Of a DNA stretch of 64,000 nucleotides, positions 55,552-64,000 are shown in pieces. The notes beneath the pieces are model-generated. The model was not told the origin of the DNA. It did no database searches and worked only from the letters and a program-made list of their open reading frames with translations. The position numbers and the translations under genes were made by a program. Each line of letters starts with the position of its first letter. The first letter of the stretch is position 1. The DNA is from Streptomyces sp. NBC_01275 (GTDB lineage: Bacteria > Actinomycetota > Actinomycetes > Streptomycetales > Streptomycetaceae), in assembly GCF_026340655.1 (NCBI RefSeq), contig NZ_JAPEOZ010000001.1:5704001-5768000 (forward strand), written 5' to 3'.

Positions 55552-57108
55552 ATGTCTCGACTCAGCCGTGAGAAGAAGCGGGAACAGAAGCGCGCCGGGC
55601 GGCCGGCCACGGTCGTGGCGCCCCTCGACGTGCACGTCCGCGGAGGCGGGCCCGCGACGATCGGCGGTGTACCGGTCGTCCCGGCGGCCGGCCAGGAGCT
55701 CCAGCACGCCGTGCTCGGCCACCTCCACCGCATCGCCCTCGCCACCGGCCACCCGGTCCTCGCCACGGTCCACGACGAACGCATCGGCTACGTCGTTCCC
55801 CTGCGCGTCGACCCGGACGGGTCCAGCCACTTCACGGGCGAGCCCCTGCGGACGGCGGCCCTGTCGCCCGGGCAGCCCGCCGAACTGGCCGCACCTCAGC
55901 TCGAGCCCGTGCCCGCGTCCCTCTCCGTGCCCACCGCCGAGCCGTCGCCGCAGCCGCCGCCCCGCGACAAGGCAACCCACTTCCTGCGCCAGGTGACGGA
56001 CCCGGCGGGTCCGGCGAGCCCGGTGAACCCGGTGAGCCCGGTGAAGGAGACCGCGCCGACGTTCCCGTTGCGCGCGGTGCCGGAGTTGGGCCCGGTGCCG
56101 GAGCTGGGTCCGGTGCCGGACGCGACCTCGAAGGCCGACGCCAAACCGCTGCCGAAGTCGGAGCCGCTGCCGGAGCTGCCGGAGCAGCCGGAGCAGCCGG
56201 AGCCGAAGCCGGAATCGGTGAACGGGCCGGTGAAGGAGACGGCCCCGACGTTCCCGCTCCGCGCGGTCCCGGACCGTCAGGACGACGTCCCTGCCCTGGC
56301 CCTGGATCTGGAGCCGACCCCGATCCCGGCCTCGACCCCCGGCACGGTCACCGCCCCGACAGGCGTCTTCGGGCCGCCGCCGACGATGGACAAGCGCCCG
56401 GAGACGGACGAGCACCCCGCCCCGGACTCCATCCCGGACTCCGTCCCGGACCCGAACCCCACTTCCGCCCCTGACCTCAGCCCTGACCCGGTCCGGGTCC
56501 CGGCCCCCGACCCCGTCCCCCTCCTCGGCGTCACCCCCGACCCGGAGCCCGAACCGGACCCCAAGCCCACTCCCGCCCGCGGCTTCGACGCCGTGGCGGA
56601 GGCGGTGCTCGGGGACGACCCGCGGACCCTCCCCGGCGACGGCGGCGGGCCCGCGCTCCTCGGGGAGCCGATGGCGCAGATCAACGAGGCCGTGCGGGCG
56701 GGCCGCGTGGACACCGCGGCCTCCCTCGCGGAACGGGCCGTGATCGACGCATCGGCGACACTGGGGCTGGAGCACCCCGAGGTGCTGCGGCTACGCGAAC
56801 TCACCTCGTACATCGCCTACTTGGCCGGTGACCCGCTGCGCTCCTTCCACCTCTCCCTCGACCTGGCCCGCATCCGCCGCCGCACCCGGGACGCTGAGGC
56901 CGCGTACGGCAACGTCCAGAGCGCGGCGGCGGCCTGGCGTGCCGTGCGCGACCCGTTGCAGGGCCTGAACCTGGGGACCGAACTCCTCGGCCTGTGGACG
57001 GAGCTCACCACCGAGGAGGGCCCGGCCGCCGACGACGTGGAGCAGCTGGAGTCGGCCCGTGCGCGCATGCTCCGGCTGGCCGACCGGGCCCGCAAGCAGG
57101 GGAGTTGA
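55552..57108 (+). CDS. Proline-rich protein with C-terminal TPR-like helices
   Basis: A 518-residue protein without signal peptide. Lys/Arg-rich start (SREKKREQKRAGRP), then a small folded part up to about 125, then a long Pro/Glu/Val-rich disordered region (about 126-350) in which PVKETAPTFPLRAVP occurs twice along with ELGPVPELGPVP and Pro-Asp repeats. The last 150 residues are helical and look like tetratricopeptide repeats (INEAVRAGRVDTAASLAERAVI, HPEVLRLRELTSYIAYLAGDPLRSFHLSLDLARI). Likely a scaffold or partner of the divergent P-loop-like protein. ATG 55552 with GAGG five bases upstream is chosen; an open frame from 55381 would add 57 Tyr/Cys/Asp-rich residues from the repeat region. 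Function unknown. Confidence 0.72.
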   Translation: MSRLSREKKREQKRAGRPATVVAPLDVHVRGGGPATIGGVPVVPAAGQELQHAVLGHLHRIALATGHPVLATVHDERIGYVVPLRVDPDGSSHFTGEPLRTAALSPGQPAELAAPQLEPVPASLSVPTAEPSPQPPPRDKATHFLRQVTDPAGPASPVNPVSPVKETAPTFPLRAVPELGPVPELGPVPDATSKADAKPLPKSEPLPELPEQPEQPEPKPESVNGPVKETAPTFPLRAVPDRQDDVPALALDLEPTPIPASTPGTVTAPTGVFGPPPTMDKRPETDEHPAPDSIPDSVPDPNPTSAPDLSPDPVRVPAPDPVPLLGVTPDPEPEPDPKPTPARGFDAVAEAVLGDDPRTLPGDGGGPALLGEPMAQINEAVRAGRVDTAASLAERAVIDASATLGLEHPEVLRLRELTSYIAYLAGDPLRSFHLSLDLARIRRRTRDAEAAYGNVQSAAAAWRAVRDPLQGLNLGTELLGLWTELTTEEGPAADDVEQLESARARMLRLADRARKQGS

Positions 57109-57116
57109 CGGCCGAG

Positions 57117-57211
57117 GCCTACTCCTGCGCTTGCCCCTGCCCTTGCCCCCTGCCCCTGCCCTTGCCCCCTGCCCCTGCCCCTGCTCCTGCCCTACTCCTG
57201 GCTCCTGCCGC
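57117..57211 (+). repeat. C-rich (TGCCCC)-type microsatellite
   Basis: Repeated CTTGCCC and CCTGCCC units, several of them in a row, between the Pro-rich gene and the insertion element. The complementary strand has runs of three to five G at short spacing, enough for a G-quadruplex. The tract ends right at the insertion point of the IS. Confidence 0.8.
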
Positions 57212-57277
57212 TAGGTCGTTTCTGATGGCTCTTGGTGGGCTGGGTGGATCTCGTGGGTTGCCGGGCAGGACGCCGGT

Positions 57278-59255
<1,978 letters not shown>

Positions 59256-59420
59256 TCAATGGGGTCCCAGGATGGTGAACGCGCAGCAAACTCTGCGTCA
59301 AGAGCGATATCTGGACAGCCGATTCATATATCGGACACCGAGCCCCTGTTCGACACCCCTGGTGCACAGCCCTCCAGTGCCCACAGCGTCAGTGCCCACA
59401 GCCCCAGTGCCCACAGCCCC

Positions 59421-59897
59421 CTAGTGCACGCAGAACTCGTTCCCTTCCGGGTCGGCCATCACCACCCACGCCCCGGACGGCTCCTTCACCTCCCGCAGCA
59501 CGCTCGCCCCGAGCCCCGTCAGCCGCTCGACCTCCTCGGTCCGCAGCCCCGCACCGGGATGCAGATCCAGATGGAGGCGGTTCTTGACCGTCTTCGCCTC
59601 CGGCACCCGCTGGAACAGCAGTCGCCGCCCGAGCCCGGTCCCGGTCTCGGCGTCGTAGGGGTCGTCGGGGTGTCGTACGGCGATCAGGTCCCGGAAGGCG
59701 GGCCGGCCGTGGAACTCCACGGTCGCCGCCCCCGGCAGCGCACCGGCCTCCAGCAGCCGCTCGACGAGCGCGCTGTTGTCCTCCGCCGTGTAGTGCAGCG
59801 CGGCGGCCCAGAAGTCGGCCTGCGCATGCGGATCGCCGGAGTCGACGACGAGCTTCCAGTGAACGGGTGCGGGGGAGGGCGCGGGTGTCTGTGTCAT
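59421..59897 (-). CDS. VOC-superfamily (glyoxalase/bleomycin-resistance-like) protein
   Basis: A 158-residue protein with two beta-alpha-beta-beta-beta modules: HWKLVVDSGDPHAQADFWAAALHYT and, in the second half, KNRLHLDLHPGAGLRTEEVERLTGLGASVL ... WVVMADPEGNEFCVH. The last motif (DPEGNEFCV) is the usual VOC end with a Glu metal ligand. Members include glyoxalases, dioxygenases and antibiotic-binding proteins; the specific role is unknown. ATG 59897 is chosen over an upstream GTG. It is a single gene, downstream of rarD on the same strand but separated by a terminator. Confidence 0.82.
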   Translation of the reverse strand: MTQTPAPSPAPVHWKLVVDSGDPHAQADFWAAALHYTAEDNSALVERLLEAGALPGAATVEFHGRPAFRDLIAVRHPDDPYDAETGTGLGRRLLFQRVPEAKTVKNRLHLDLHPGAGLRTEEVERLTGLGASVLREVKEPSGAWVVMADPEGNEFCVH

Positions 59898-59947
59898 GCG
59901 GACCACTCAACCAGCGAGCCTGGAACTTTTCAGCGAGCGCGGGCAAA

Positions 59948-60055
59948 GATCAGCCCGTCCGGCGTTTGAGGGCGAGGCCCTTCAGAGGGCGAGGTCCTCC
60001 AGGGGGCGAGGCCCTTCAAGGGCCGACGCGGGGGTCTGGGGGCAGAAGCCCCCGG
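59948..60055 (-). repeat. Streptomyces-type dispersed intergenic repeat with hairpin end
   Basis: It contains the CAGCCCGTCCGGCGTTTGAG core followed by GGGCGAGG units and GGGGGTCTGGGGG. In my recollection of Streptomyces genomes this string recurs many times between genes. Here the GGGCGAGGCCCTTCA unit is repeated three times with changes. The terminal hairpin is annotated separately. Confidence 0.6.
60038..60053 (-). terminator. Terminator of rarD
   Basis: GGGGGC-AGAA-GCCCCC: perfect 6-bp G/C stem with a tetraloop, beginning three bases after the rarD stop codon on the minus strand. Confidence 0.7.
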
Positions 60056-61030
60056 TCAGACGTCCACCGATGCTGACCCCAGCTGAGAAACCCGCGGCAC
60101 CTCGACAACCCCCTTCGGCCGCCGCGCGGAGCGCCACGCGTCCCCGGTCAGCATCACCAACGCCAGCCATACCAGCGCGAAGCCCGCCCAGCGTTCGGCC
60201 GGCATGGCCTCGCCGAAGTAGACGACGCCGAGCAGGAACTGGAAGACCGGCGCCATGTACTGCAGCAGCCCCAGCGTGGACAGCGGCACGCGGATCGCCG
60301 CCGCGCCGAAGCAGACGAGGGGGAGCGCGGTGACCACCCCGGTCGAGGCGAGCAGGGCCGCGTGTCCGGGGCCCTCGGTCGTGAAGGTGGCGTCGCCGTG
60401 CGCGGACAGCCACAGCAGATAGCCGAGCGCGGGCAGGAACTGGACGGCGGTCTCGGCGGCCAGCGACTCGACCCCGCCCAGGTTGACCTTCTTCTTCACC
60501 AGCCCGTAGGTGGCGAAGGAGAAGGCGAGGGTGAGGGAGATCCACGGCGGGCGGCCGTAGCCGATGGTGAGGACCAGCACGGCGGTGAGGCCGACGCCGA
60601 CCGCCGCCCACTGCACGGGCCGCAGCCGCTCCTTCAGGAGCAGCACGCCCATGGCGATGGTGACCAGCGGGTTGATGAAGTAGCCGAGAGACGCCTCGAC
60701 GACATGGCCGCTGTTCACGGCCCAGATGTAGACGCCCCAGTTCACGGTGATGACGGCCGCCGCGATCACGACGAGCCCGAGGCGGCGCGGCTGGCGCAGC
60801 AGCTCCCCGGCCCACGCCCAGCGCCGTACGACGAGCAGCGCGGCGGCGACGAAGGCGAGGGACCAGACCATGCGGTGGGCGAGGATCTCCGTCGCCCCGG
60901 CCGGCTTGAGCAGGGGCCAGAAGAGAGGGACGAGGCCCCACATGCCGTAGGCCGCGAAGCCGTTCAGCAGGCCTATCCGGCCCTCGCTCTTCGCTTCCGC
61001 CGACCCCGTCTCGCCCCTCGACCCCGTCAT
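60056..61030 (-). CDS. rarD: RarD/EamA-family membrane transporter
   Basis: Ten-helix drug/metabolite transporter-family protein (324 residues). The start RIGLLNGFAAYGMWGLVPLFWPLLKPAGATEILAHRMVWS is the RarD signature, and a second EamA domain runs from YGLVKKKVNLGGVESLAAET to the end with LGLLQYMAPVFQFLLGV. RarD was named for chloramphenicol sensitivity; its natural substrate is not settled. The ATG at 61030 has GAAGGG eight bases upstream; a GTG ten codons before it is possible. The 290-bp gap upstream contains two conspicuous hairpins. Confidence 0.9.
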   Translation of the reverse strand: MTGSRGETGSAEAKSEGRIGLLNGFAAYGMWGLVPLFWPLLKPAGATEILAHRMVWSLAFVAAALLVVRRWAWAGELLRQPRRLGLVVIAAAVITVNWGVYIWAVNSGHVVEASLGYFINPLVTIAMGVLLLKERLRPVQWAAVGVGLTAVLVLTIGYGRPPWISLTLAFSFATYGLVKKKVNLGGVESLAAETAVQFLPALGYLLWLSAHGDATFTTEGPGHAALLASTGVVTALPLVCFGAAAIRVPLSTLGLLQYMAPVFQFLLGVVYFGEAMPAERWAGFALVWLALVMLTGDAWRSARRPKGVVEVPRVSQLGSASVDV

Positions 61031-61110
61031 GCCCCTTGACCCTTCAGGCGTCCCGGCCACGGGCCCCTCCTTCTCGCCGGCCTGCCGCCTGCCCGGCTGT
61101 GTGGGCATGC

Positions 61111-61124
61111 GTGCACGCGTGCAC
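61111..61124. promoter_or_regulatory. 14-bp palindrome upstream of rarD
   Basis: GTGCACGCGTGCAC is its own inverse complement and lies 80 bp before the rarD ATG. Possible operator. Confidence 0.4.
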
Positions 61125-61139
61125 GAAGGTAACGCCGAG

Positions 61140-61191
61140 GACCCCCGACTGTCATGCCCGTATCGCAATACGGTCATGACAGTCGGGGGTC
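61140..61191. terminator. Exceptionally long hairpin between qorB-like gene and rarD
   Basis: Two 17-base arms, GACCCCCGACTGTCATG and CATGACAGTCGGGGGTC, pair perfectly. Inside them, after one mismatch, CCGTAT pairs with ATACGG around a CGCA loop: 23 pairs in 52 bases. The symmetric layout means it folds the same in RNA of either strand. Position fits a terminator for the QorB-like gene, but an operator or leader structure of rarD is possible. Confidence 0.6.
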
Positions 61192-61275
61192 GGGGTGGTC
61201 GAGGGCCCTACGGGGGAGTAACGGCCCTCGAGCGGAGCTCCGGGGCGGCCCTTGAGGGTCAGCCGCAGGCGCTGG

Positions 61276-61317
61276 CTAGTACTCCAGTGCACAACCGGAG
61301 TGCTACCGGAGTGCTAG
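61276..61317 (-). terminator. Hairpin with 11-bp tandem repeat after the QorB-like gene
   Basis: CTAGTACTCC pairs with GGAGTGCTAG (one G-U type mismatch), four bases after the stop codon of the QorB-like gene. The right arm lies in a perfect tandem duplication of CCGGAGTGCTA (61295-61316). Confidence 0.55.
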
Positions 61318-61320
61318 GGG

Positions 61321-62175
61321 TCAGCCCTTGAGGGCCGCCGTGATCGCCTCGGCGAGCGGCGTGGTCGGGCGGCCGGCCAGCCGGGACAGGTCGCCGCTGG
61401 TGACGACCAGCTCGCCCTTCTCGATCGACGCGTCCACGCCCACCAGGATCGTGGCGAACGCCTCGGGCAGTCCGGCGCCGGTCAGGATGCCGGTGAGCAC
61501 CTCTCCGGGGACGGAGTTGTAGGCGATCTCCTTGCCGGTCTGCTTGCTCAGCTCGGCCGCGTACTCCGCGAAGCTCCACGCCTCGTCGCCGCCCAGCTCG
61601 TACGTCTTGTTCTCGTGGCCCTCGCCGGTCAGCACGGCGACCGCGGCGGCCGCGTAGTCGGCGCGGGAGGCGGAGGAGACCCGGCCCTCGCCGGCGGACG
61701 CGACGACGGCGTTGTGCTCCAGGACGGGGGCGAGCTGCTCGGTGTAGTTCTCGTGGTACCAGCCGTTGCGCAGCAGCGCGTAGGGCACGCCGGAGGCGAG
61801 GAGCGCCTTCTCGGTGCCGCGGTGGTCGTCGGCGAGCGCGGCGGTCAGGGTGCCGGGGGCGCTGGTGTAGGCGAGCAGGGCCACACCGGCGGCCTTCGCG
61901 GCGTCGATGACGACCTGGTGCTGTGCCACGCGCCCCTTGTCGAACTCGTTGCCCGAGATCAGCAGCACCTTGTCGCCGGCGGCGAACAGGCTGCCGAAGG
62001 TCTCGGGGGCGTTGTAGTCGGCGACCGCGAGCTTGACGCCGCGGGCGGCGAAGTCGGCGGCCTTGGCCTCGTCGCGTACGACGGCCGTGATCTGGTCCGC
62101 GGGGACCTTCTCCAGCAGCTGCTCCACGACGTGGCGGCCGAGGTGTCCGGTGGATCCGGTGACGACGATGCTCAT
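61321..62175 (-). CDS. NmrA-like NAD(P)H:quinone oxidoreductase, QorB-like
   Basis: Atypical short-chain dehydrogenase (284 residues) close to E. coli QorB/YtfG. The N-terminal nucleotide motif is VTGSTGHLGRHVVEQLL; AAGDKVLLISGNEFDKGRVAQHQVVIDAAKAAGV and LRNGWYHENY are family blocks, the latter with the Asn/Tyr that line the quinone site. It should reduce quinones with NADPH by one- or two-electron transfer in the cytoplasm. It is divergent from an HxlR regulator across 98 bp, the same arrangement as qorB with its regulator in other bacteria. ATG start has GGAG-type sequence upstream. Confidence 0.88.
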   Translation of the reverse strand: MSIVVTGSTGHLGRHVVEQLLEKVPADQITAVVRDEAKAADFAARGVKLAVADYNAPETFGSLFAAGDKVLLISGNEFDKGRVAQHQVVIDAAKAAGVALLAYTSAPGTLTAALADDHRGTEKALLASGVPYALLRNGWYHENYTEQLAPVLEHNAVVASAGEGRVSSASRADYAAAAVAVLTGEGHENKTYELGGDEAWSFAEYAAELSKQTGKEIAYNSVPGEVLTGILTGAGLPEAFATILVGVDASIEKGELVVTSGDLSRLAGRPTTPLAEAITAALKG

Positions 62176-62245
62176 GACTCAGGAACTCCTCGTGGGGGTG
62201 GTGCGGGTGTGCCACTTACCCTAGGATCTACACTAACCAAGCGAA

Positions 62246-62270
62246 AGTACCCACTTTGAAGTAAGGTACT
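62246..62270. promoter_or_regulatory. Candidate operator of the QorR-like regulator
   Basis: Nested inverted repeats with nearly the same centre: AGTACC-(13)-GGTACT outside and ACTT-TG-AAGT inside. The site ends four bases before the regulator ATG and overlaps its ribosome-binding site, which suggests autorepression as well as control of the divergent gene. Confidence 0.6.
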
Positions 62271-62273
62271 GGC

Positions 62274-62672
62274 ATGACAGTAAGTACCCCCAGGAGCGCC
62301 CCTCGGGTCGCCGAGGCGATGTGCCCCTACCGCCTCGTCCTCGAGCACGTCACCAGCCGCTGGGGCGTTCTCGTTCTCATCCGTCTCCTCGACCGCCCGT
62401 ACCGCTTCAGCGAGCTGCGCCGGGCGATCGAGCAGGTCAGCGAGAAGATGCTGACCCAGACCCTGCAGACCCTGGAGCGCGACGGACTCGTCCACCGCGA
62501 CGCCAAGCCCGTCATCCCGCCGCGCGTCGACTACTCCCTCACCGACCTCGGCCGCGAGGCCGCCGAGCAGGTGCGGACGCTGGCCCTGTGGACCCATGAG
62601 CGGATGCCCGCCGTCGAACAGGCCCGCCAGGCGTACGACGAGGCCCGGGAACTCCGCTCCCGGGCCTCGTGA
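62274..62672 (+). CDS. HxlR-family redox regulator, QorR-like
   Basis: Winged-helix regulator (132 residues) of the HxlR/DUF24 family. Start of the fold is CPYRLVLEHVTSRWGVLVLIRLLDRPYRFSELRRAI; recognition region QVSEKMLTQTLQTLERDGLVHR; wing VIPPRVDYSLTDLGREA. Cys17 sits just before the first helix; the equivalent Cys in C. glutamicum QorR and related sensors is the residue oxidised by quinones or disulfide stress, releasing DNA. It is the only cysteine in the protein by my reading. Divergent gene encodes a quinone reductase, so the pair forms a closed sensing loop. ATG with AAGG about eight bases upstream. Confidence 0.88.
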   Translation: MTVSTPRSAPRVAEAMCPYRLVLEHVTSRWGVLVLIRLLDRPYRFSELRRAIEQVSEKMLTQTLQTLERDGLVHRDAKPVIPPRVDYSLTDLGREAAEQVRTLALWTHERMPAVEQARQAYDEARELRSRAS

Positions 62673-62707
62673 CGTCCTAGGGGCTTCCTAGGGCTGTTCT
62701 ACGGGCC

Positions 62708-63796
62708 TCAGCCGACGACCGTCCAGGTGTCCCCGCCCGCCAGCAGCGCCGCAAGGTCGCCCTTGCCGTGCTGTTCCACGGCCGCGTCCAGCTGGTCCGC
62801 CAGCTGGGTGTCGTAGACCGGCCGCTCCACGGAGCGCAGCACGCCGATCGGCGTGTGGTGCAGGGTGTCGGGGTCGGCGAGGCGGGAGAGGGCGAAGGCG
62901 GTGGTCGGGGACGCGGAGTGCGCGTCGTGGACCAGGACGTCCGCCTCGTTGTCCGCGGTCACGGTGACGACCTTCAGGTCGCCGGTGGCCGCGTCCCGTA
63001 CGACCCCCCGCGCGCGGTCCGCCCCGAACCGGATCGGCTGCCCGTGCTCCAGCCGGATCACCGCCTCCTCGGCCGACTGCCGGTCCTTGAGCGCCTCGAA
63101 CGCGCCGTCGTTGAAGATGTTGCAGTTCTGGTAGATCTCGATCAGCGCCGTGCCCGGGTGGGCGGCGGCCTGGCGCAGCACCTCCGTCAGGTGCTTGCGG
63201 TCGGAGTCGATGGTTCGTGCCACGAACGAAGCCTCCGCGCCGAGCGCCAGCGACACCGGGTTGAAGGGCGCGTCCAGTGAGCCCATCGGCGTCGACTTGG
63301 TGATCTTCCCGACCTCGGATGTGGGGGAGTACTGACCCTTGGTGAGCCCGTAGATCCGGTTGTTGAACAGCAGGATCTTCAGGTTCACGTTCCGCCGCAG
63401 GGCGTGGATCAGATGGTTGCCGCCGATGGACAGCGCGTCCCCGTCGCCGGTCACCACCCACACGCTCAGATCCCGCCGGCTGGCCGCCAGCCCGGTCGCG
63501 ATCGCCGGGGCCCGCCCGTGAATCGAATGCATCCCGTACGTGTTCAGGTAGTACGGGAAGCGCGACGAGCAGCCGATGCCCGAGACGAAGACGATGTTCT
63601 CCTTGGCCAGCCCCAGCTCCGGCATGAAGCCCTGGACGGCCGCCAGGATCGCGTAGTCCCCGCAGCCCGGGCACCAGCGCACTTCCTGATCGGACTTGAA
63701 GTCCTTCATGGACTGCCTGGCCTCGGCCTTGGGGACGAGCGAGAGCGCCTCGATCGTGCCCGACCCTTCCCCGGTGGACCCCGTGCTCTCAGCCAT
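62708..63796 (-). CDS. korB: 2-oxoglutarate:ferredoxin oxidoreductase, beta subunit
   Basis: Thiamine-diphosphate subunit (362 residues) of the CoA-dependent 2-oxoacid:ferredoxin oxidoreductase used by actinobacteria beside or instead of the classic dehydrogenase. WCPGCGDYAILAAVQ carries two cysteines that help ligate the [4Fe-4S] cluster, with further Cys in VSGIGCSSR. The ThDP-Mg motif is GDGDALSIGGNHLIHALRRNVN, followed by LLFNNRIYGLTKGQYSPTS. C-terminal part ends with the typical VYDTQLADQLDAAVEQHG. The ATG overlaps the korA stop by eight bases, giving one operon korA-korB. The 35-bp gap to the HxlR gene contains only repeated CCTAGGG-type bases. Confidence 0.94.
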   Translation of the reverse strand: MAESTGSTGEGSGTIEALSLVPKAEARQSMKDFKSDQEVRWCPGCGDYAILAAVQGFMPELGLAKENIVFVSGIGCSSRFPYYLNTYGMHSIHGRAPAIATGLAASRRDLSVWVVTGDGDALSIGGNHLIHALRRNVNLKILLFNNRIYGLTKGQYSPTSEVGKITKSTPMGSLDAPFNPVSLALGAEASFVARTIDSDRKHLTEVLRQAAAHPGTALIEIYQNCNIFNDGAFEALKDRQSAEEAVIRLEHGQPIRFGADRARGVVRDAATGDLKVVTVTADNEADVLVHDAHSASPTTAFALSRLADPDTLHHTPIGVLRSVERPVYDTQLADQLDAAVEQHGKGDLAALLAGGDTWTVVG

Positions 63797-64000
63797 CGAT
63801 GGCCTCCTTCAGCGCCGCGGCGAGCTGCTCCGCCTTGAACGGCATCCCGTTGACCTGGTTGTACGAGTGGGCGTCGACCAGGTACCTCGCCCGTACGAGG
63901 GTGGCGAGCTGGCCCAGGTTCATCTCGGGGATGACGACCTTGTCGTACGCCTTCAGCACTGCTCCGAGATTGCGCGGGAAGGGGTTGAGGTGGCGCAGAT
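63789..64000 (-). CDS. korA: 2-oxoglutarate:ferredoxin oxidoreductase, alpha subunit (3' end only)
   Basis: The last 69 or so residues of the alpha subunit are visible on the minus strand; the rest is beyond the right edge. They read LRHLNPFPRNLGAVLKAYDK, then VVIPEMNLGQLATLVRARYL, then a short lead to EAIDG and the stop. NPFP-NLG and PEMNLGQL are the signatures of the CoA/transketolase C-terminal domain of KorA. The stop codon lies within the start region of korB, indicating translational coupling. Confidence 0.93.
   Translation of the reverse strand, partial: LRHLNPFPRNLGAVLKAYDKVVIPEMNLGQLATLVRARYLVDAHSYNQVNGMPFKAEQLAAALKEAIDG

Overview
The window is a chromosomal segment of a high-GC actinomycete, almost certainly a Streptomyces. 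Codons end overwhelmingly in G or C, GTG starts are common, translational coupling through ATGA/GTGA overlaps is frequent, and rare TTA codons occur. The contents (a 14-gene nuo operon flanked by menaquinone genes, a secreted SGAP-type aminopeptidase, a GH26-like secreted protein, korAB) and, from memory, the gene order resemble the core region around the S. coelicolor nuo operon. Both window ends cut a gene: an acyltransferase on the left and korA on the right.

Layout. Positions 1-6.0 kb hold an acyltransferase-3 C-terminus, menG, small PASTA and GNAT genes, a MenJ-like FAD-dependent isoprenoid reductase, peptide deformylase and a secreted NlpC/P60 peptidase. A 743-bp regulatory gap follows. 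6.7-22.8 kb is nuoA to nuoN (complex I), closed by a strong hairpin terminator, then recQ. 25.2-32.2 kb, minus strand, is an unusual operon: AprB-like ferredoxin, lipoprotein binding protein with a NosL-like tail, ABC permease, ABC ATPase, and an AprA-like flavoprotein fused to about nine HEAT repeats, with a GntR/UTRA regulator beside it. An M56 membrane peptidase and fumarylacetoacetase come next.

35.1-45.9 kb is a surface-polysaccharide block: DegT/DnrJ aminotransferase, a Wzx-like flippase with an extra C-terminal membrane module, a GT-C-like membrane protein, a small membrane protein and a GH26-like secreted protein with a TTA codon. Convergent to these are a NodB deacetylase, a GT2 glycosyltransferase and a CelD-like acetyltransferase. 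46-53 kb holds a HAD phosphatase, a secreted lytic transglycosylase under a recognisable ydaO-type (c-di-AMP) riboswitch, a long-chain polyprenyl diphosphate synthase, a LolA-like protein and an ABC exporter.

53-64 kb is more mixed: an FMN reductase with a long palindromic operator, an amidase with a Cys-Pro repeat insertion, a degenerate P-loop protein divergent from a proline-rich protein, an intact IS5-family (IS427-type) element with a -1 frameshift transposase, an M28 aminopeptidase, a VOC protein, RarD, a QorB/QorR-like redox pair, korB and the end of korA.

How it fits together. menG, the MenJ-like reductase and the polyprenyl synthase can supply and tailor the menaquinone that complex I reduces. 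The transglycosylase, the NlpC/P60 peptidase and the polysaccharide block act on the cell envelope. The AprAB-like/ABC operon is the best candidate for an undescribed system; its substrate cannot be read from sequence. Functions rest on motif recognition by eye; no searches were run.
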